Program-made: the position numbers and the translations under genes
Notes under the pieces: generated by a model
The model's database searches: none
Seen by the model: only the letters and a program-made list of their open reading frames with translations
Told to the model about the DNA's origin: nothing
Shown: positions 26,220-34,995 of the stretch, piece after piece
Layout: each line of letters begins with the position of its first letter
How positions within the stretch are numbered: position 1 is the stretch's first letter
Source of the DNA: Rhodanobacter sp. FDAARGOS 1247
Lineage (GTDB): Bacteria > Pseudomonadota > Gammaproteobacteria > Xanthomonadales > Rhodanobacteraceae
Assembly (NCBI RefSeq): GCF_016889805.1
Contig: NZ_CP069535.1
Location: 2,852,001-2,916,000, forward strand
DNA length: 64,000 nt
Direction of reading: 5' to 3'

Positions 26220-26551
26220 AAGGCGGAGCAAGAGCATCACGCACAAGCTCCGGCAAGTAGCCGCGGCAGCGTGAAAACAGGCCGCGCTCCAGATTCCGCC
26301 CCAGGTTTCGGGCGCCCGTCTGTTTCCTTCGATCCCGATAGCTGCGGATCTTCTCGTCTCCTACCCCACGACGCCGCTCTCGCGGGCGATGCTTTTGTCT
26401 GCTCCTTAGTATCAAGGCAGGAGCTTCTGTCTGCCTGCGGCAGCCGGTCAGTTTCTCCTTGCGTGGCCACGCACGCACAGGATGCGCGTGCGAACAGCGA
26501 AGCTGGCCCCGAAGGGCGGAGGGCAGAATGCCCGTAGTGAGTTCCCGATGC
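26220..26551. other. Intergenic region without recognised gene
   Basis: 332 bp between a plus-strand and a minus-strand AraC gene. Short open frames on both strands lack an SD and resemble no family. GC is lower than in the genes. No clear terminator was found. Confidence 0.5.
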
Positions 26552-27166
26552 TCACGCGGGCACCTCGCCGCCTGCGGCGGGAGTCATGGGAAAATCCGCG
26601 AGGTGGGACCAGAGCTCTGACGCACCTGCCTGCTTGCCGATCGAGGTGACAGGTTCGCGATCGGGATGGCCGCGACGCTCGCGCCGCCAGAACCCGGGCG
26701 CGCAGCCCACCTTGCGCCGGAACGCCCGGGAGAAATGCGCCTGGTCGGCGAAGCCGCAGGCGGCGGCGATCTGGCTCATCTGCTCGTCGCTCTCCAGCAT
26801 CAGTGCGCGCGCACGCGCAAGCCGCAGCGCGATGACGTAGGCGTGCGGAGACACGTGGAAGCTCAGCTTGAAGGCGCGGGAGAAATGGCTCGTGCTCAGC
26901 CGCGTCACGCCGGCCAGATCCTCGACCCGGATCGGCATATCGAGATGGGCCAGGACGTGGTCGATCACCCTTCGCGCCTGCCATGACGCGAGCCCGTGGA
27001 TCGGACGATCGAACGGCGTCTGCGCGACCGAGTCCAGAAGCAGTTCCAGCGCCCGGTGGATTTCGCGCCTGGCGGCGCGCACGTCATTGTCCAGTGCCAG
27101 GCATGCGCGCCGGAGAAGTTGGACGGCGATGGGAACGGCCTCCTCACTCTGTGCTTGTTCGTGCAT
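26552..27166 (-). CDS. AraC-family transcriptional regulator
   Basis: 204 residues. The HTH pair lies at about 75-170 (IRVEDLAGVTRLSTSHFSRAFKLSFHVSPHAYV, MSQIAAACGFADQAHFSRAFRRKVGCAPG). The N-terminal about 60 residues are helical, without a recognisable sensor domain. Isolated from its possible target. The tail after the HTH is Gly/Pro rich and weakly supported. Confidence 0.85.
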   Translation of the reverse strand: MHEQAQSEEAVPIAVQLLRRACLALDNDVRAARREIHRALELLLDSVAQTPFDRPIHGLASWQARRVIDHVLAHLDMPIRVEDLAGVTRLSTSHFSRAFKLSFHVSPHAYVIALRLARARALMLESDEQMSQIAAACGFADQAHFSRAFRRKVGCAPGFWRRERRGHPDREPVTSIGKQAGASELWSHLADFPMTPAAGGEVPA

Positions 27167-27319
27167 GGCTTTGGCCCCGGCCCCGGATCGCTTCCGGTTG
27201 GGGAACGCTACCGCTGGCGGTGCCGGTCCACCATTGATCGCTTGGGCGGTCTTTTCGCGCCGCGAATGGACGAGGCGAGGGTCGTCCGTTCGAACGGTTG
27301 GCGGGAGTGTGGCTTTTTG

Positions 27320-27540
27320 CTCGTCATCCCAGCGAACGCTGGGATCCAGTGTCTTTGGAACGTCTCAAGGCACTAGATCCCAGCGTTCGCTGGGATGACG
27401 AGCAAGGGGCATTCCCAGCTTTCACTGGGGTGACGAGCAAGGAGCGCTCCCAGCTTTCGCTGGGATGACGAGCAAGGGGCGTCCCCGGCTTTCGCTGGGA
27501 TGACGAGCGAGGAGCATGCCCGGCGTTGGCTGGGATGACG
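27320..27540. repeat. Inverted pair plus 35-bp tandem repeat array
   Basis: GCTCGTCATCCCAGCGAACG begins an inverted pair at about 27319-27346 whose complement lies at 27376-27403. From 27391 the sequence TGGGATGACGAGCAAGGGGC recurs every 35 bp (27391, 27426, 27461, 27496, 27531) with substitutions but constant spacing. Each unit has a small hairpin CCCAGC-TTTC-GCTGGG. This is a repetitive-extragenic-palindrome cluster. There are no unique spacers, so it is not CRISPR. Confidence 0.9.
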
Positions 27541-27557
27541 GATTGTTCGGGCCTGTC

Positions 27558-28214
27558 CTAGAGGTGGATCAGGCCGCGGCGGCTGGCCACCGCGATGGCC
27601 TCGGTGCGGCTCAGCACCTGCAGCTTGTTGAAGACGCTGCGCAGGTGCGACTTGACCGTGGTCTCGCTGATGTTCAACTGCTGCGCGATGAACTTGTTGC
27701 TGCAGCCCCGCGCCAGCAGGGCAAGGACCTCCAGCTCGCGGTTCGTCAGCGCCTCGCCGCTGACTTCCGCGGCAAGCTTGGCGACCAGCAAGGGCGGAAT
27801 GCGCGTTTCGCCGGCATGCACGGCGCGGATGCAGTCGAGCAGTTCCTCGCGCTGGGCATCCTTGAGCATGTATGCCTTGGCGCCCGCCCTGATGGCCCGG
27901 GAGATGTCGTGGTCGGTGCCGAACGTGGTCAGCACGATGAGCCGCGCCGACGGCGCCGCGCGACGGATCGCCTCGATGGCCGCGATGCCGTCGAGCAACG
28001 GCATGCGCAGGTCAAGCAGGGTCACGTCGGGACGGCACTGCAGCCAGCGCTCGACGCATGCCCGGCCATCGGCGGCCTCCCCGACCACCAGCATGTCCGG
28101 TTGTCGCCCGATGATGGCCGCGAGCCCCTCCCGCACGGTGACGTGGTCGTCGGCGATCAGCACGCGTATCGGCGCGAGTGGGTGCGTGTCGTCAGGAGAT
28201 GCGGGCGACTCCAT
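27558..28214 (-). CDS. NarL/FixJ-family response regulator
   Basis: 218 residues. Receiver domain with DDH acidic pocket (IADDHVTVREG, Asp22-23), phosphoacceptor Asp68 in VTLLDLRMP, Thr in VLTTFG and Lys in YMLKDA. The C-terminal LuxR HTH is LTNRELEVLALLARGCSNKFIAQQLNISETTVKSHLR. Its start overlaps the kinase stop by one base (TGATG), so kinase and regulator are coupled. Targets unknown; the adjacent hydrolase genes are candidates. Confidence 0.93.
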   Translation of the reverse strand: MESPASPDDTHPLAPIRVLIADDHVTVREGLAAIIGRQPDMLVVGEAADGRACVERWLQCRPDVTLLDLRMPLLDGIAAIEAIRRAAPSARLIVLTTFGTDHDISRAIRAGAKAYMLKDAQREELLDCIRAVHAGETRIPPLLVAKLAAEVSGEALTNRELEVLALLARGCSNKFIAQQLNISETTVKSHLRSVFNKLQVLSRTEAIAVASRRGLIHL

Positions 28215-29830
28215 CAGTCCGCTCCCGGTGCGGAGAACATGGGCAGGCGGATCGAAACCGTCGTACCGCCTTCGGTCGTGCTTTGCACGATGATCTGCCC
28301 GCCCATGGCATCGACCCGCTCGCGCATGCCCATGAGTCCATAGCCTTCGCTTTTCGCGGCAGGATCGAAGCCGCGGCCATCGTCGGCGAACTCGAGCCGC
28401 ACCTCGCCCGGGCCGTAGCCGATGCTGCCGCTGACCCGGGACGCATGCGCATGGCGGAGGACGTTGGTCAGGCACTCCTGCGCGATCCGGAACAGGTTCT
28501 CTTCCCACTCCGCCGGCAGCTCCACCGGCTCGCCCAGCACCTTGAAGTCGCTGTGCAGCGCCACGCCCTCGGTCGCCTTTTCGAACATCGCCTGCAGGGC
28601 ATGGGCGATGCCACCCGATTCCAGCGGACGGGGTCGCAGTGCCCGCAAGGAGCGACGGGCTTCGCTCAGGCTCTCGCGTGCCAGCTTGCGCGCGGTGATG
28701 ACGTGCAGTTCCGCCTCGTCGCCGAGCCCGCGCCGGCTGGCATCCTCGGCCGCCTCGAGCTGGATGATGATGCCGGTGAAACCCTGGGCCAGGGTGTCGT
28801 GGATGTCGCGCGCAATGCGGTTGCGTTCTCCCGCCACGGCCGCTTCGCGTCCCTGCGCGGACAACTCGGCGAGGCGGATCATCAGCATCGCCTGGTTGGC
28901 GAGCGACTGGGCCAGTTCGATCTCCTCGGTGCGGAAATGACGCCGGCACTGGAAGCGCAGTCCGATCGCACCTTCCAGACGCCCGGCGACGACCAGGGGC
29001 AGCAGCAGCACGGTGACCACGCCCAGCGGTAGCAGCCGGTCGCGCAGGCCGAACGGTGGCACGTCGCGGATGTCCTCGATGACGCTGGGCTTGCCGGAGC
29101 GGAACACCTCGGGCCACGGCCAGATGTCCTCCATCGGCAGCACCAGGTCGATCCCGGCGAAGCGGGGATCGCTCTTGGGTACGACATGATCGTCCTCGAA
29201 GACGAACTCGATGCCTACCGTGTCGCCCGCCGGCCCCCGGCGCCAGACACTCGCGCTGTGCGCACCGAACTGCGTGGTGAGCGTGCGCAGGATGTGCGCC
29301 ACCAGCTGGTCGGGGTCCGATTCCACCGCCAGCACGTCCAGCGAACTTTTCAGCGCGTTGACCTGCCCGCGGATCAGCTGCTCCGACGCCAGCAAGGCCT
29401 TCTCGGCTCGCTTGCGTGCCTCGATGTCGGTGTTGGCGCCGTACCACTTGAGCACCCGGCCGGTGTCGTCCAGCAGCGGCGCGTAACGGAACAGGAACCA
29501 GCGGTATTCGCCGTCGCTCCGGCGCACCCGTGCCTCGAGTTCGCCCGGTGCGCCCTGTTCCAGCGCACCCCGCCACTGCGTTTCGAGGCTCGACATGTCG
29601 TCCGGGTGGATAGTGGCCGTCCATCCCCAGCCCAAGGCGGCGTCCATCGATATGCCCGTGTATTCGCACCACTGCTTGTTGAGGAATTCGACCGGACCCT
29701 CCGCGCTGCCGAACCAGGCCAGCCCGGGAATGGTGTCGATCGCGATGCGGAAGCTTTCCTCCCACGCCTGCAGGTTGCCGGCAAGGGTTGCCCCGGCAGG
29801 CTCGGCGGTCTGGTCGGCCGACTCGCTCAT
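28214..29830 (-). CDS. PAS-GAF sensor histidine kinase (HisKA_3 type)
   Basis: 538 residues, cytoplasmic, no membrane segment. PAS domain about 20-140 (FRIAIDTIPGLAWFGSAEGPVEFLN), GAF domain about 165-325, then the HisKA_3 phosphoacceptor ERNRIARDIHDTLAQGF (His344) and an ATPase with ECLTNVLRHAHASRV, FADDGRGFD and GYGLMGMRERV. It pairs with the NarL-type regulator that follows. The SD is weak; a short upstream frame ends in ATGA at the kinase start. Confidence 0.93.
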   Translation of the reverse strand: MSESADQTAEPAGATLAGNLQAWEESFRIAIDTIPGLAWFGSAEGPVEFLNKQWCEYTGISMDAALGWGWTATIHPDDMSSLETQWRGALEQGAPGELEARVRRSDGEYRWFLFRYAPLLDDTGRVLKWYGANTDIEARKRAEKALLASEQLIRGQVNALKSSLDVLAVESDPDQLVAHILRTLTTQFGAHSASVWRRGPAGDTVGIEFVFEDDHVVPKSDPRFAGIDLVLPMEDIWPWPEVFRSGKPSVIEDIRDVPPFGLRDRLLPLGVVTVLLLPLVVAGRLEGAIGLRFQCRRHFRTEEIELAQSLANQAMLMIRLAELSAQGREAAVAGERNRIARDIHDTLAQGFTGIIIQLEAAEDASRRGLGDEAELHVITARKLARESLSEARRSLRALRPRPLESGGIAHALQAMFEKATEGVALHSDFKVLGEPVELPAEWEENLFRIAQECLTNVLRHAHASRVSGSIGYGPGEVRLEFADDGRGFDPAAKSEGYGLMGMRERVDAMGGQIIVQSTTEGGTTVSIRLPMFSAPGAD

Positions 29831-30232
29831 GACGTGATCCGTCCGGCGAGGGTGGTCGCCGGTCGGCCGGGCAGCGCATCGGCGGCGCTGGGGGCGGTGG
29901 ATAACCGGGCGCCCTGCACCACGTCTTGTTGTCGTGTCATTCGTTCCCCCAACCTGCTCCGCGCAAGTGCCTTCTGCTGCCAGCCGGCGATAGACACGAT
30001 GAAATGGCAAACCTGACCCACCTTCCCCGGTGATACCACCCCCGCCCTGCCCGGCGGACATCATATGCCTGAACCCGCGGAACGGCGCATGGCGGCAAAC
30101 GCGGGTTGCCATCGGACCAGCTCGGGGTAACGCACGCAGGAGCACTGATCGCCAAATCCGGCACTTCCGATCAAGCCACCAGGCTGCGCGGCACCTAAGT
30201 TCGCTGCACCCACAGCGGAAGAGGTGCCCTCC
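29831..30232. other. Intergenic region between divergent kinase and hydrolase genes
   Basis: About 400 bp that must hold the promoters for the two-component pair (minus) and the hydrolase run (plus). A possible 37-codon leader frame (29827-29940, minus) precedes the kinase. AGAGG upstream of 30233 is the hydrolase SD. No other supported feature. Confidence 0.5.
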
Positions 30233-31147
30233 ATGAACCGAGCCATCAGGTTTTTCATCACATGCGGCATGTTGCTGGCCGCATGCGCGTGCCTGGCCGC
30301 CGTCCAGCCCTACCCCAGCAGTTTCAGGACGCAGACGGTCGCCGCCAACGGAACGCAGTTCTTCGTCCGCGTCGGCGGGCATGGCCCGGCCGTGGTCATG
30401 CTGCACGGCTACGGCGAAAGCGGCGACATGTGGCAGCCGCTGGCCGTCGCCATGGCCCAGGATCACACCGTGATCGTGCCCGACCTGCGCGGCATGGGGC
30501 TGTCCGCCCATCCGCCCGGCGGCTACGACAAGAAGAACCAGGGCCGCGACATCGCCGGCGTGCTGGACGCGCTGCACGTGGGCAAGGTCGACGTGGTCGC
30601 CCATGACATCGGCAACATGGTCGCCTTCGCCTTCGTCGCCGAGCAGCCGCAGCGGGTCGGACGGCTGGTGCTGATGGATGCGCCCATCCCCGGCGTCGGT
30701 CCGTGGGAGGAGATCCTGAAGAATCCCCTGCTCTGGCACTTTCGCTTCTACGGGCCGGACATGGAGCGGCTGGTGAAGGGGCGCGAACGGATCTACCTCG
30801 ACCGCTTCTGGAACGAGTTCTCGGCCGACCCGAAGCATTTCGACGAGGCCAGCCGCGCGCACTACGCCAAGCTGTATGCGCTGCCCAACGCGATGCACGA
30901 CGGCTTCGAACAATTCCACGCCTTCGACCAGGACGCGCTGGACAACCATGCATTCCTGGCGGCCGGTCCGTTGTCGACTCCGGTGCTGGCCATCGGCGGC
31001 GAAAAATCCTTCGGCGCGGAAATGGCGGTGGTAACCCGGGCTGCCTTCAGCAACGTCCAGGGTGCGGTGATTCCCGATTCCGGCCACTGGCTGATGGAAG
31101 AAAACCCCGACGCGACCGTCGCCGCCATACGGAAGTTCATCCCGTGA
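30233..31147 (+). CDS. Exported alpha/beta-hydrolase, epoxide hydrolase/dehalogenase-like
   Basis: 304 residues. The signal peptide (FFITCGMLLAACACLAAVQP) could also be a lipoprotein signal. The catalytic core has HGYGES, VVAHDIGNMV with Asp as the likely nucleophile (the epoxide hydrolase/haloalkane dehalogenase type), and the His in PDSGHWLMEE. Substrate unknown. Start ATG 30233 has AGAGG 8 nt upstream. Its stop overlaps the GTG of the cupin gene (GTGA), so the pair is coupled. Confidence 0.85.
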   Translation: MNRAIRFFITCGMLLAACACLAAVQPYPSSFRTQTVAANGTQFFVRVGGHGPAVVMLHGYGESGDMWQPLAVAMAQDHTVIVPDLRGMGLSAHPPGGYDKKNQGRDIAGVLDALHVGKVDVVAHDIGNMVAFAFVAEQPQRVGRLVLMDAPIPGVGPWEEILKNPLLWHFRFYGPDMERLVKGRERIYLDRFWNEFSADPKHFDEASRAHYAKLYALPNAMHDGFEQFHAFDQDALDNHAFLAAGPLSTPVLAIGGEKSFGAEMAVVTRAAFSNVQGAVIPDSGHWLMEENPDATVAAIRKFIP

Positions 31148-31635
31148 GCGGCCGCATCCACGCACGGGGCGCAGGTGTCGTGCTCCTGCTGCTGGCCTCG
31201 TCGATCGCTTCGGCGGCGACGCCCGCCGGCCAGCTCAGGCTCGACCCGAAGGACATCGCCGCCCTGTCGACGCAGCACGCCGGCGCCGGCACCTCCGGCG
31301 TGGCCGGTATCCAGACCACCCGGCTCTCCGGCGACCCCGCGGCCGCCGGGCCCTACACCATCGCGCTGCGGGTGCCGGCCCACACGGTGATCGCGGCGCA
31401 CACCCACCGCGACGACCGTTCCGCGGTGGTGGTTTCCGGCATCTGGTGGTTCGGCTACGGGCCGGCCAATACCCGGGAGCATCTCAAGGCCCTGGGCCCG
31501 GGCAGCTTCTACACCGAGCCGGGCGGCCAGGCCCACTTCGCCCGCACCGGCGACCAGGCGGTGGTCGTGTACATCACCGGAGTGGGGCCTACCGACACCC
31601 GCTACCTCGACGCCTCCAACGCGCCGCGGCCGTAA
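31144..31635 (+). CDS. Exported cupin-domain protein
   Basis: 163 residues from the GTG at 31144. Signal peptide HARGAGVVLLLLASSIASAA, then a cupin barrel with AAHTHRDDRSAVVVSG (metal-binding His-X-His) and PGSFYTEPGGQAHFARTG. Probably a periplasmic small-molecule binding protein or enzyme. Coupled to the preceding hydrolase. Confidence 0.8.
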   Translation: MSGRIHARGAGVVLLLLASSIASAATPAGQLRLDPKDIAALSTQHAGAGTSGVAGIQTTRLSGDPAAAGPYTIALRVPAHTVIAAHTHRDDRSAVVVSGIWWFGYGPANTREHLKALGPGSFYTEPGGQAHFARTGDQAVVVYITGVGPTDTRYLDASNAPRP

Positions 31636-31681
31636 GCGCACGCGCGCGCTCCGCCATCCCTCCACCACACGGATCCATGCC

Positions 31682-32293
31682 ATGACTTCCTATGCAACCG
31701 TACGTGATCCCGTCTCCGACCACCTCCTGACGCCGCAGAACGCCGCCGTCTTGATCATCGACTACCAGCCGGTGCAGGTCAGCTCCATCGCCTCGCGCGA
31801 CAAGCGCCAACTGGTGGCCAACATCACCGCGCTCGCCCGCATCGCGAAGCTGTACAGGCTCCCGGTCGTGCTCGCGACGGTGAACGTTTCCACCGGACGC
31901 AACCAGCCGACCATCCACCAGATCACCGAGGTGCTGGGCGACGTGCCGATCATCGACCGCACCTCGATCAACGCCTGGGAAGACAAGGATTTCGTCGACG
32001 CGGTCAAGGCGACCAGGCGCAGGAAGCTGATCATGGCGGCGCTGTGGACCGAGGTATGCCTGGTCCACCCCGCGCTCGATGCGCTCGCCGACGGCTACGA
32101 GGTCTACCCCGTCGTCGACGCCTGCGGCGGCACCTCGCTGGAGGCCCACAACGCGGGCCTCGACCGACTGCAGCAGGCCGGCGCCAGGCCGACCGGCTGG
32201 GTGCAACTGATCTGCGAACTGCAGCGCGACTGGAACCGCGAAGCGACCGTACCCGGCTTCGGCGAGATCCTGTTCGCGATCGAAGGCCATTGA
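31682..32293 (+). CDS. Isochorismatase-family cysteine hydrolase (YcaC-like)
   Basis: 203 residues. [13 protein letters not shown] carries the catalytic Asp, [12 protein letters not shown] holds the catalytic Cys after the usual cis-peptide segment, and a Lys is in TRRRKL. The overall pattern matches YcaC-like hydrolases of unknown substrate. Co-directional in the hydrolase run. Confidence 0.88.
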   Translation: MTSYATVRDPVSDHLLTPQNAAVLIIDYQPVQVSSIASRDKRQLVANITALARIAKLYRLPVVLATVNVSTGRNQPTIHQITEVLGDVPIIDRTSINAWEDKDFVDAVKATRRRKLIMAALWTEVCLVHPALDALADGYEVYPVVDACGGTSLEAHNAGLDRLQQAGARPTGWVQLICELQRDWNREATVPGFGEILFAIEGH

Positions 32294-32337
32294 CCGGCCG
32301 AGCATTCCATCAACGCGTTATCGCGGGGAGACACGAC

Positions 32338-33162
32338 ATGAGTTTCATCACCACCACCGACGGCACCGATATCTTCTACAAGGACTGGGGTTCGGGCCCG
32401 CCGATCGTGTTCCACCACGGCTGGCCGCTGTCCGGCGACGACTGGGATGCCCAGATGCTGTTTTTCCTCGGCCAGGGCTACCGCGTCATCGCGCACGACC
32501 GGCGCGGCCATGGACGTTCGGCGCAGGTGGACGGCGGCCACGACATGGACCACTACGCGGCCGACGTGGCCGCGCTGGCGGAGCACCTGGACCTGCGCGA
32601 TGCGATCCACGTCGGCCACTCCACCGGAGGCGGCGAAGCCGCGCGCTATGTCGCGCGGCATGGCCAGGGCCGCGTCGCCCGGCTGGTGCTGATCAGCGCG
32701 GTGCCGCCGCAGATGTTGAAGACCTCGAAGAATCCGGGCGGGCTGCCGATGGAGGCGTTCGATGGCCTGCGCGCGGCGCTGGCGGCAAACCGTTCGCGCT
32801 TCTATCGCGAGCTGGCGTCGGGACCGTTCTACGGATTCAACCGCCCGGGCGCCACACCGGACACCGCGATCATCGACAACTGGTGGCGGCAAGGCATGAT
32901 GGGCGGCGCGCGGGCCCACTACGAGGGCATCAAGGCCTTCTCCGAAACGGACTTCAGCGACGACCTGGCGGCGATCGACGTGCCCACGCTGGTCATGCAC
33001 GGCGACGACGACCAGGTGGTGCCGATCGCGGACTCGGCGCTGCTTTCCGTGAAGCTGCTCAAGCGCGGCGGCCTCAAGGTCTATCCGGGGCTTTCGCACG
33101 GCATGCTGACGATCAATGCCGATGCCATCGATCGCGACATGCTGGCGTTCTTTCGCAGTTGA
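32338..33162 (+). CDS. Alpha/beta-hydrolase, non-haem chloroperoxidase-like
   Basis: 274 residues. [13 protein letters not shown] (oxyanion), [14 protein letters not shown] with Ser nucleophile, Asp in HGDDDQVVP and His in YPGLSHGM. The segment [17 protein letters not shown] is typical of cofactor-free chloroperoxidases/arylesterases. In this family perhydrolase activity is usually a side reaction of an esterase. GGGGAG is the SD. Confidence 0.9.
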   Translation: MSFITTTDGTDIFYKDWGSGPPIVFHHGWPLSGDDWDAQMLFFLGQGYRVIAHDRRGHGRSAQVDGGHDMDHYAADVAALAEHLDLRDAIHVGHSTGGGEAARYVARHGQGRVARLVLISAVPPQMLKTSKNPGGLPMEAFDGLRAALAANRSRFYRELASGPFYGFNRPGATPDTAIIDNWWRQGMMGGARAHYEGIKAFSETDFSDDLAAIDVPTLVMHGDDDQVVPIADSALLSVKLLKRGGLKVYPGLSHGMLTINADAIDRDMLAFFRS

Positions 33163-33214
33163 CCGGCACGGTTTCGCGTCGCCGGCACGTGCAACAACAT
33201 CAGGGAGCGCCAGC

Positions 33215-34009
33215 ATGCACATCCGCCTCGACACCCGCCGCGCCATCGTCACCGGCTCCACCGCCGGCATCGGCCTGGCCATCGCCTCCGGCCTTGCCGC
33301 CGCCGGCGCGCACGTCACTCTCACTGGCCGCACGCAAGCGCGCGTGGACGAGGCCATCGCCACCATCAGACGGCAGATGCCGGACGCGCGACTGGCCGGC
33401 GTGGCCGGCGATCTCGGTACGGGCGATGGCGCCCAACGGCTGATCGCCGAAGTGCCGGAGACCGACATCCTGGTGAACAACCTGGGCATCTTCGAACCGA
33501 AGGCATTCTTCGACATCCCCGACGAGGACTGGCTGCGCTTCTTCGAGGTGAACGTGATGAGCGGCGTGCGCCTGTCGCGTCACTACGCGCAAAGCATGGC
33601 CAGACGCGGCTGGGGCCGCGTGCAGTTCATCTCCAGCGAGTCGGCGCTGCAGATTCCCGCCGAGATGGTCCAGTACGCCACCACCAAGACGGCCCAGCTC
33701 GCCGTCTCGCGCGGCCTGGCCGAGACGCTCGCCGGCACTGGCGTCACGGTGAACGCGGTGTTGCCTGGCCCCACGCGCTCCGAGGGCGTGGGCGGCTTCT
33801 TCGGCAAGATCGCCGCCGAACGGGGCGTGTCGCAGGAAACCGTGGAGCGCGACTTCATCGCCACGCACCGGCCCACCTCGCTGATCCGGCGGCTGGCCTC
33901 GGTCAAGGAAGTGGCCAACCTGTGCGTCTACCTCGCCTCCGAACAGGCCTCGGCCACCACCGGCGCCGCCATGCGCGTGGATGGCGGCGTGGTGCGGTCG
34001 ATCGCGTGA
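33215..34009 (+). CDS. Short-chain dehydrogenase/reductase
   Basis: 264-residue classical SDR. TGSTAGIGLAIASGLA binds NAD(P), VNNLGIFEPK is the NNAG-like motif (altered to NNLG), and the catalytic Ser and Tyr-X3-Lys are in FISSESAL and YATTKTAQL. GGGAG supplies the SD of ATG 33215. Last gene of the plus-strand run that starts at 30233. Confidence 0.9.
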   Translation: MHIRLDTRRAIVTGSTAGIGLAIASGLAAAGAHVTLTGRTQARVDEAIATIRRQMPDARLAGVAGDLGTGDGAQRLIAEVPETDILVNNLGIFEPKAFFDIPDEDWLRFFEVNVMSGVRLSRHYAQSMARRGWGRVQFISSESALQIPAEMVQYATTKTAQLAVSRGLAETLAGTGVTVNAVLPGPTRSEGVGGFFGKIAAERGVSQETVERDFIATHRPTSLIRRLASVKEVANLCVYLASEQASATTGAAMRVDGGVVRSIA

Positions 34010-34028
34010 TCCGGTCTGGCACCGGCGC

Positions 34029-34346
34029 TCAGCCCCCAGCCTGCGCCACCGACGCCGATGCCTCGCCCAGCAGGTGGTCGCAGATCGTGTCGATGTCACC
34101 ATCGACAAGCAGGTCGTAGGCCGAGCGACCACCAAATACGCGCTGGCGCATGCACATCCAGCGCACTGCACGCTGCCGGTCGCCGAAGAACTGCAGCACC
34201 AGCTGCGCGACGGCAGCATGCTGTTCCTCCAGCACGCGGAAGCCGCGCTGGACGACGGCTTCGCGAGTGCGTTCCAGTTCGCGCAACTCCTCGACCACGG
34301 CGGCGAGACCGTGGCCCGGCGTAAGCTTGCGCAACGCGTCCCTCAT
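34029..34346 (-). CDS. Small protein with a DUF2384-like C terminus (second of a coupled pair)
   Basis: 105 residues from ATG 34346. The C-terminal WMCMRQRVFGGRSAYDLLVDGDIDTICDHLL resembles the antitoxin/Xre-MbcA-ParS toxin-binding motif (W...GG.....L..GD.......L). The N-terminal part is helical and charged. The start overlaps the stop of the upstream gene (ATGA). No RES-domain toxin is adjacent. The family call is tentative. Confidence 0.5.
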   Translation of the reverse strand: MRDALRKLTPGHGLAAVVEELRELERTREAVVQRGFRVLEEQHAAVAQLVLQFFGDRQRAVRWMCMRQRVFGGRSAYDLLVDGDIDTICDHLLGEASASVAQAGG

Positions 34347-34639
34347 CGCGGTGTCTGCCGTTCGGTTCGATCGATCTCGATCGCGGCGCACAGGAAGGCG
34401 AGCACGGCATACGCCCTGCCCTGCCTCACCAGGATCGCGGCGGTGAGTCCATCCAGCACCGCGATCGGTACGCTGCGGTACCAGGCCATGGCTTCCAGCG
34501 GGTCAGGCTCCAGCGCCGCGGCCATCCGCAGCACGGCCAGCGCGGGCGACATGAAACCTTCCGCCGGCGCCGGGGTGCGCCGGCCCTGCACTGCCGGCCG
34601 CGGCCTCGCCGCCGGCCACATCAGGAACGTTGATCGCAT
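34343..34639 (-). CDS. Small protein with a DUF2384-like motif (first of a coupled pair)
   Basis: 98 residues with a strong SD (AGGAGG, 6 nt from ATG 34639). WYRSVPIAVLDGLTAAILVRQGRAYAVLAFL resembles the toxin-binding domain of parDE/RES-type antitoxins (W...PI....G.TA..L...GR...V...L). Coupled to the next gene by an ATGA overlap. The two neighbours may be paralogous halves of one complex. Tentative. Confidence 0.5.
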   Translation of the reverse strand: MRSTFLMWPAARPRPAVQGRRTPAPAEGFMSPALAVLRMAAALEPDPLEAMAWYRSVPIAVLDGLTAAILVRQGRAYAVLAFLCAAIEIDRTERQTPR

Positions 34640-34995
34640 GTGACACCTCCTGCCATGGCCTGCGACGCAAACAGTAGTCCGCGCCGCCCGTCGTGACTTG
34701 CGTTTTCCTGCTTTCGTTTGGCCGTTTCTTCCGCGCCGTCAGGCCGGCGCCTTGCGGGAGTTGATGGAGAAACGGTTCCAGCCGTTGATCGCAATGAAAG
34801 GCCTTCGTACCGGCCAGAAGGACGAGAGTTCCTCGCTCTGCATGCCACCAACGCATCGCGCACTGCGTCTGCCCCTGACCTGAAGGGCTTGATGGCGATC
34901 ACCACCGTCGACGGCAGGCGCGGTTACGATCTGGCCTGCACCCTGCCCGCCACCGGGCGGCCCGAGCCGACCGCGACATTCCGATAGGCGCCACG
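34640..34995. other. Intergenic region between divergent transcripts
   Basis: 356 bp between the small-protein pair (minus) and the MFS gene (plus). Open frames on both strands here lack SDs and show no family features. It should hold both promoters. Confidence 0.45.

Noticed and set aside
27391..27540. Possible CRISPR array
   Set aside because: The 35-bp period has no unique spacers: whole units repeat with substitutions, and no cas gene is near.
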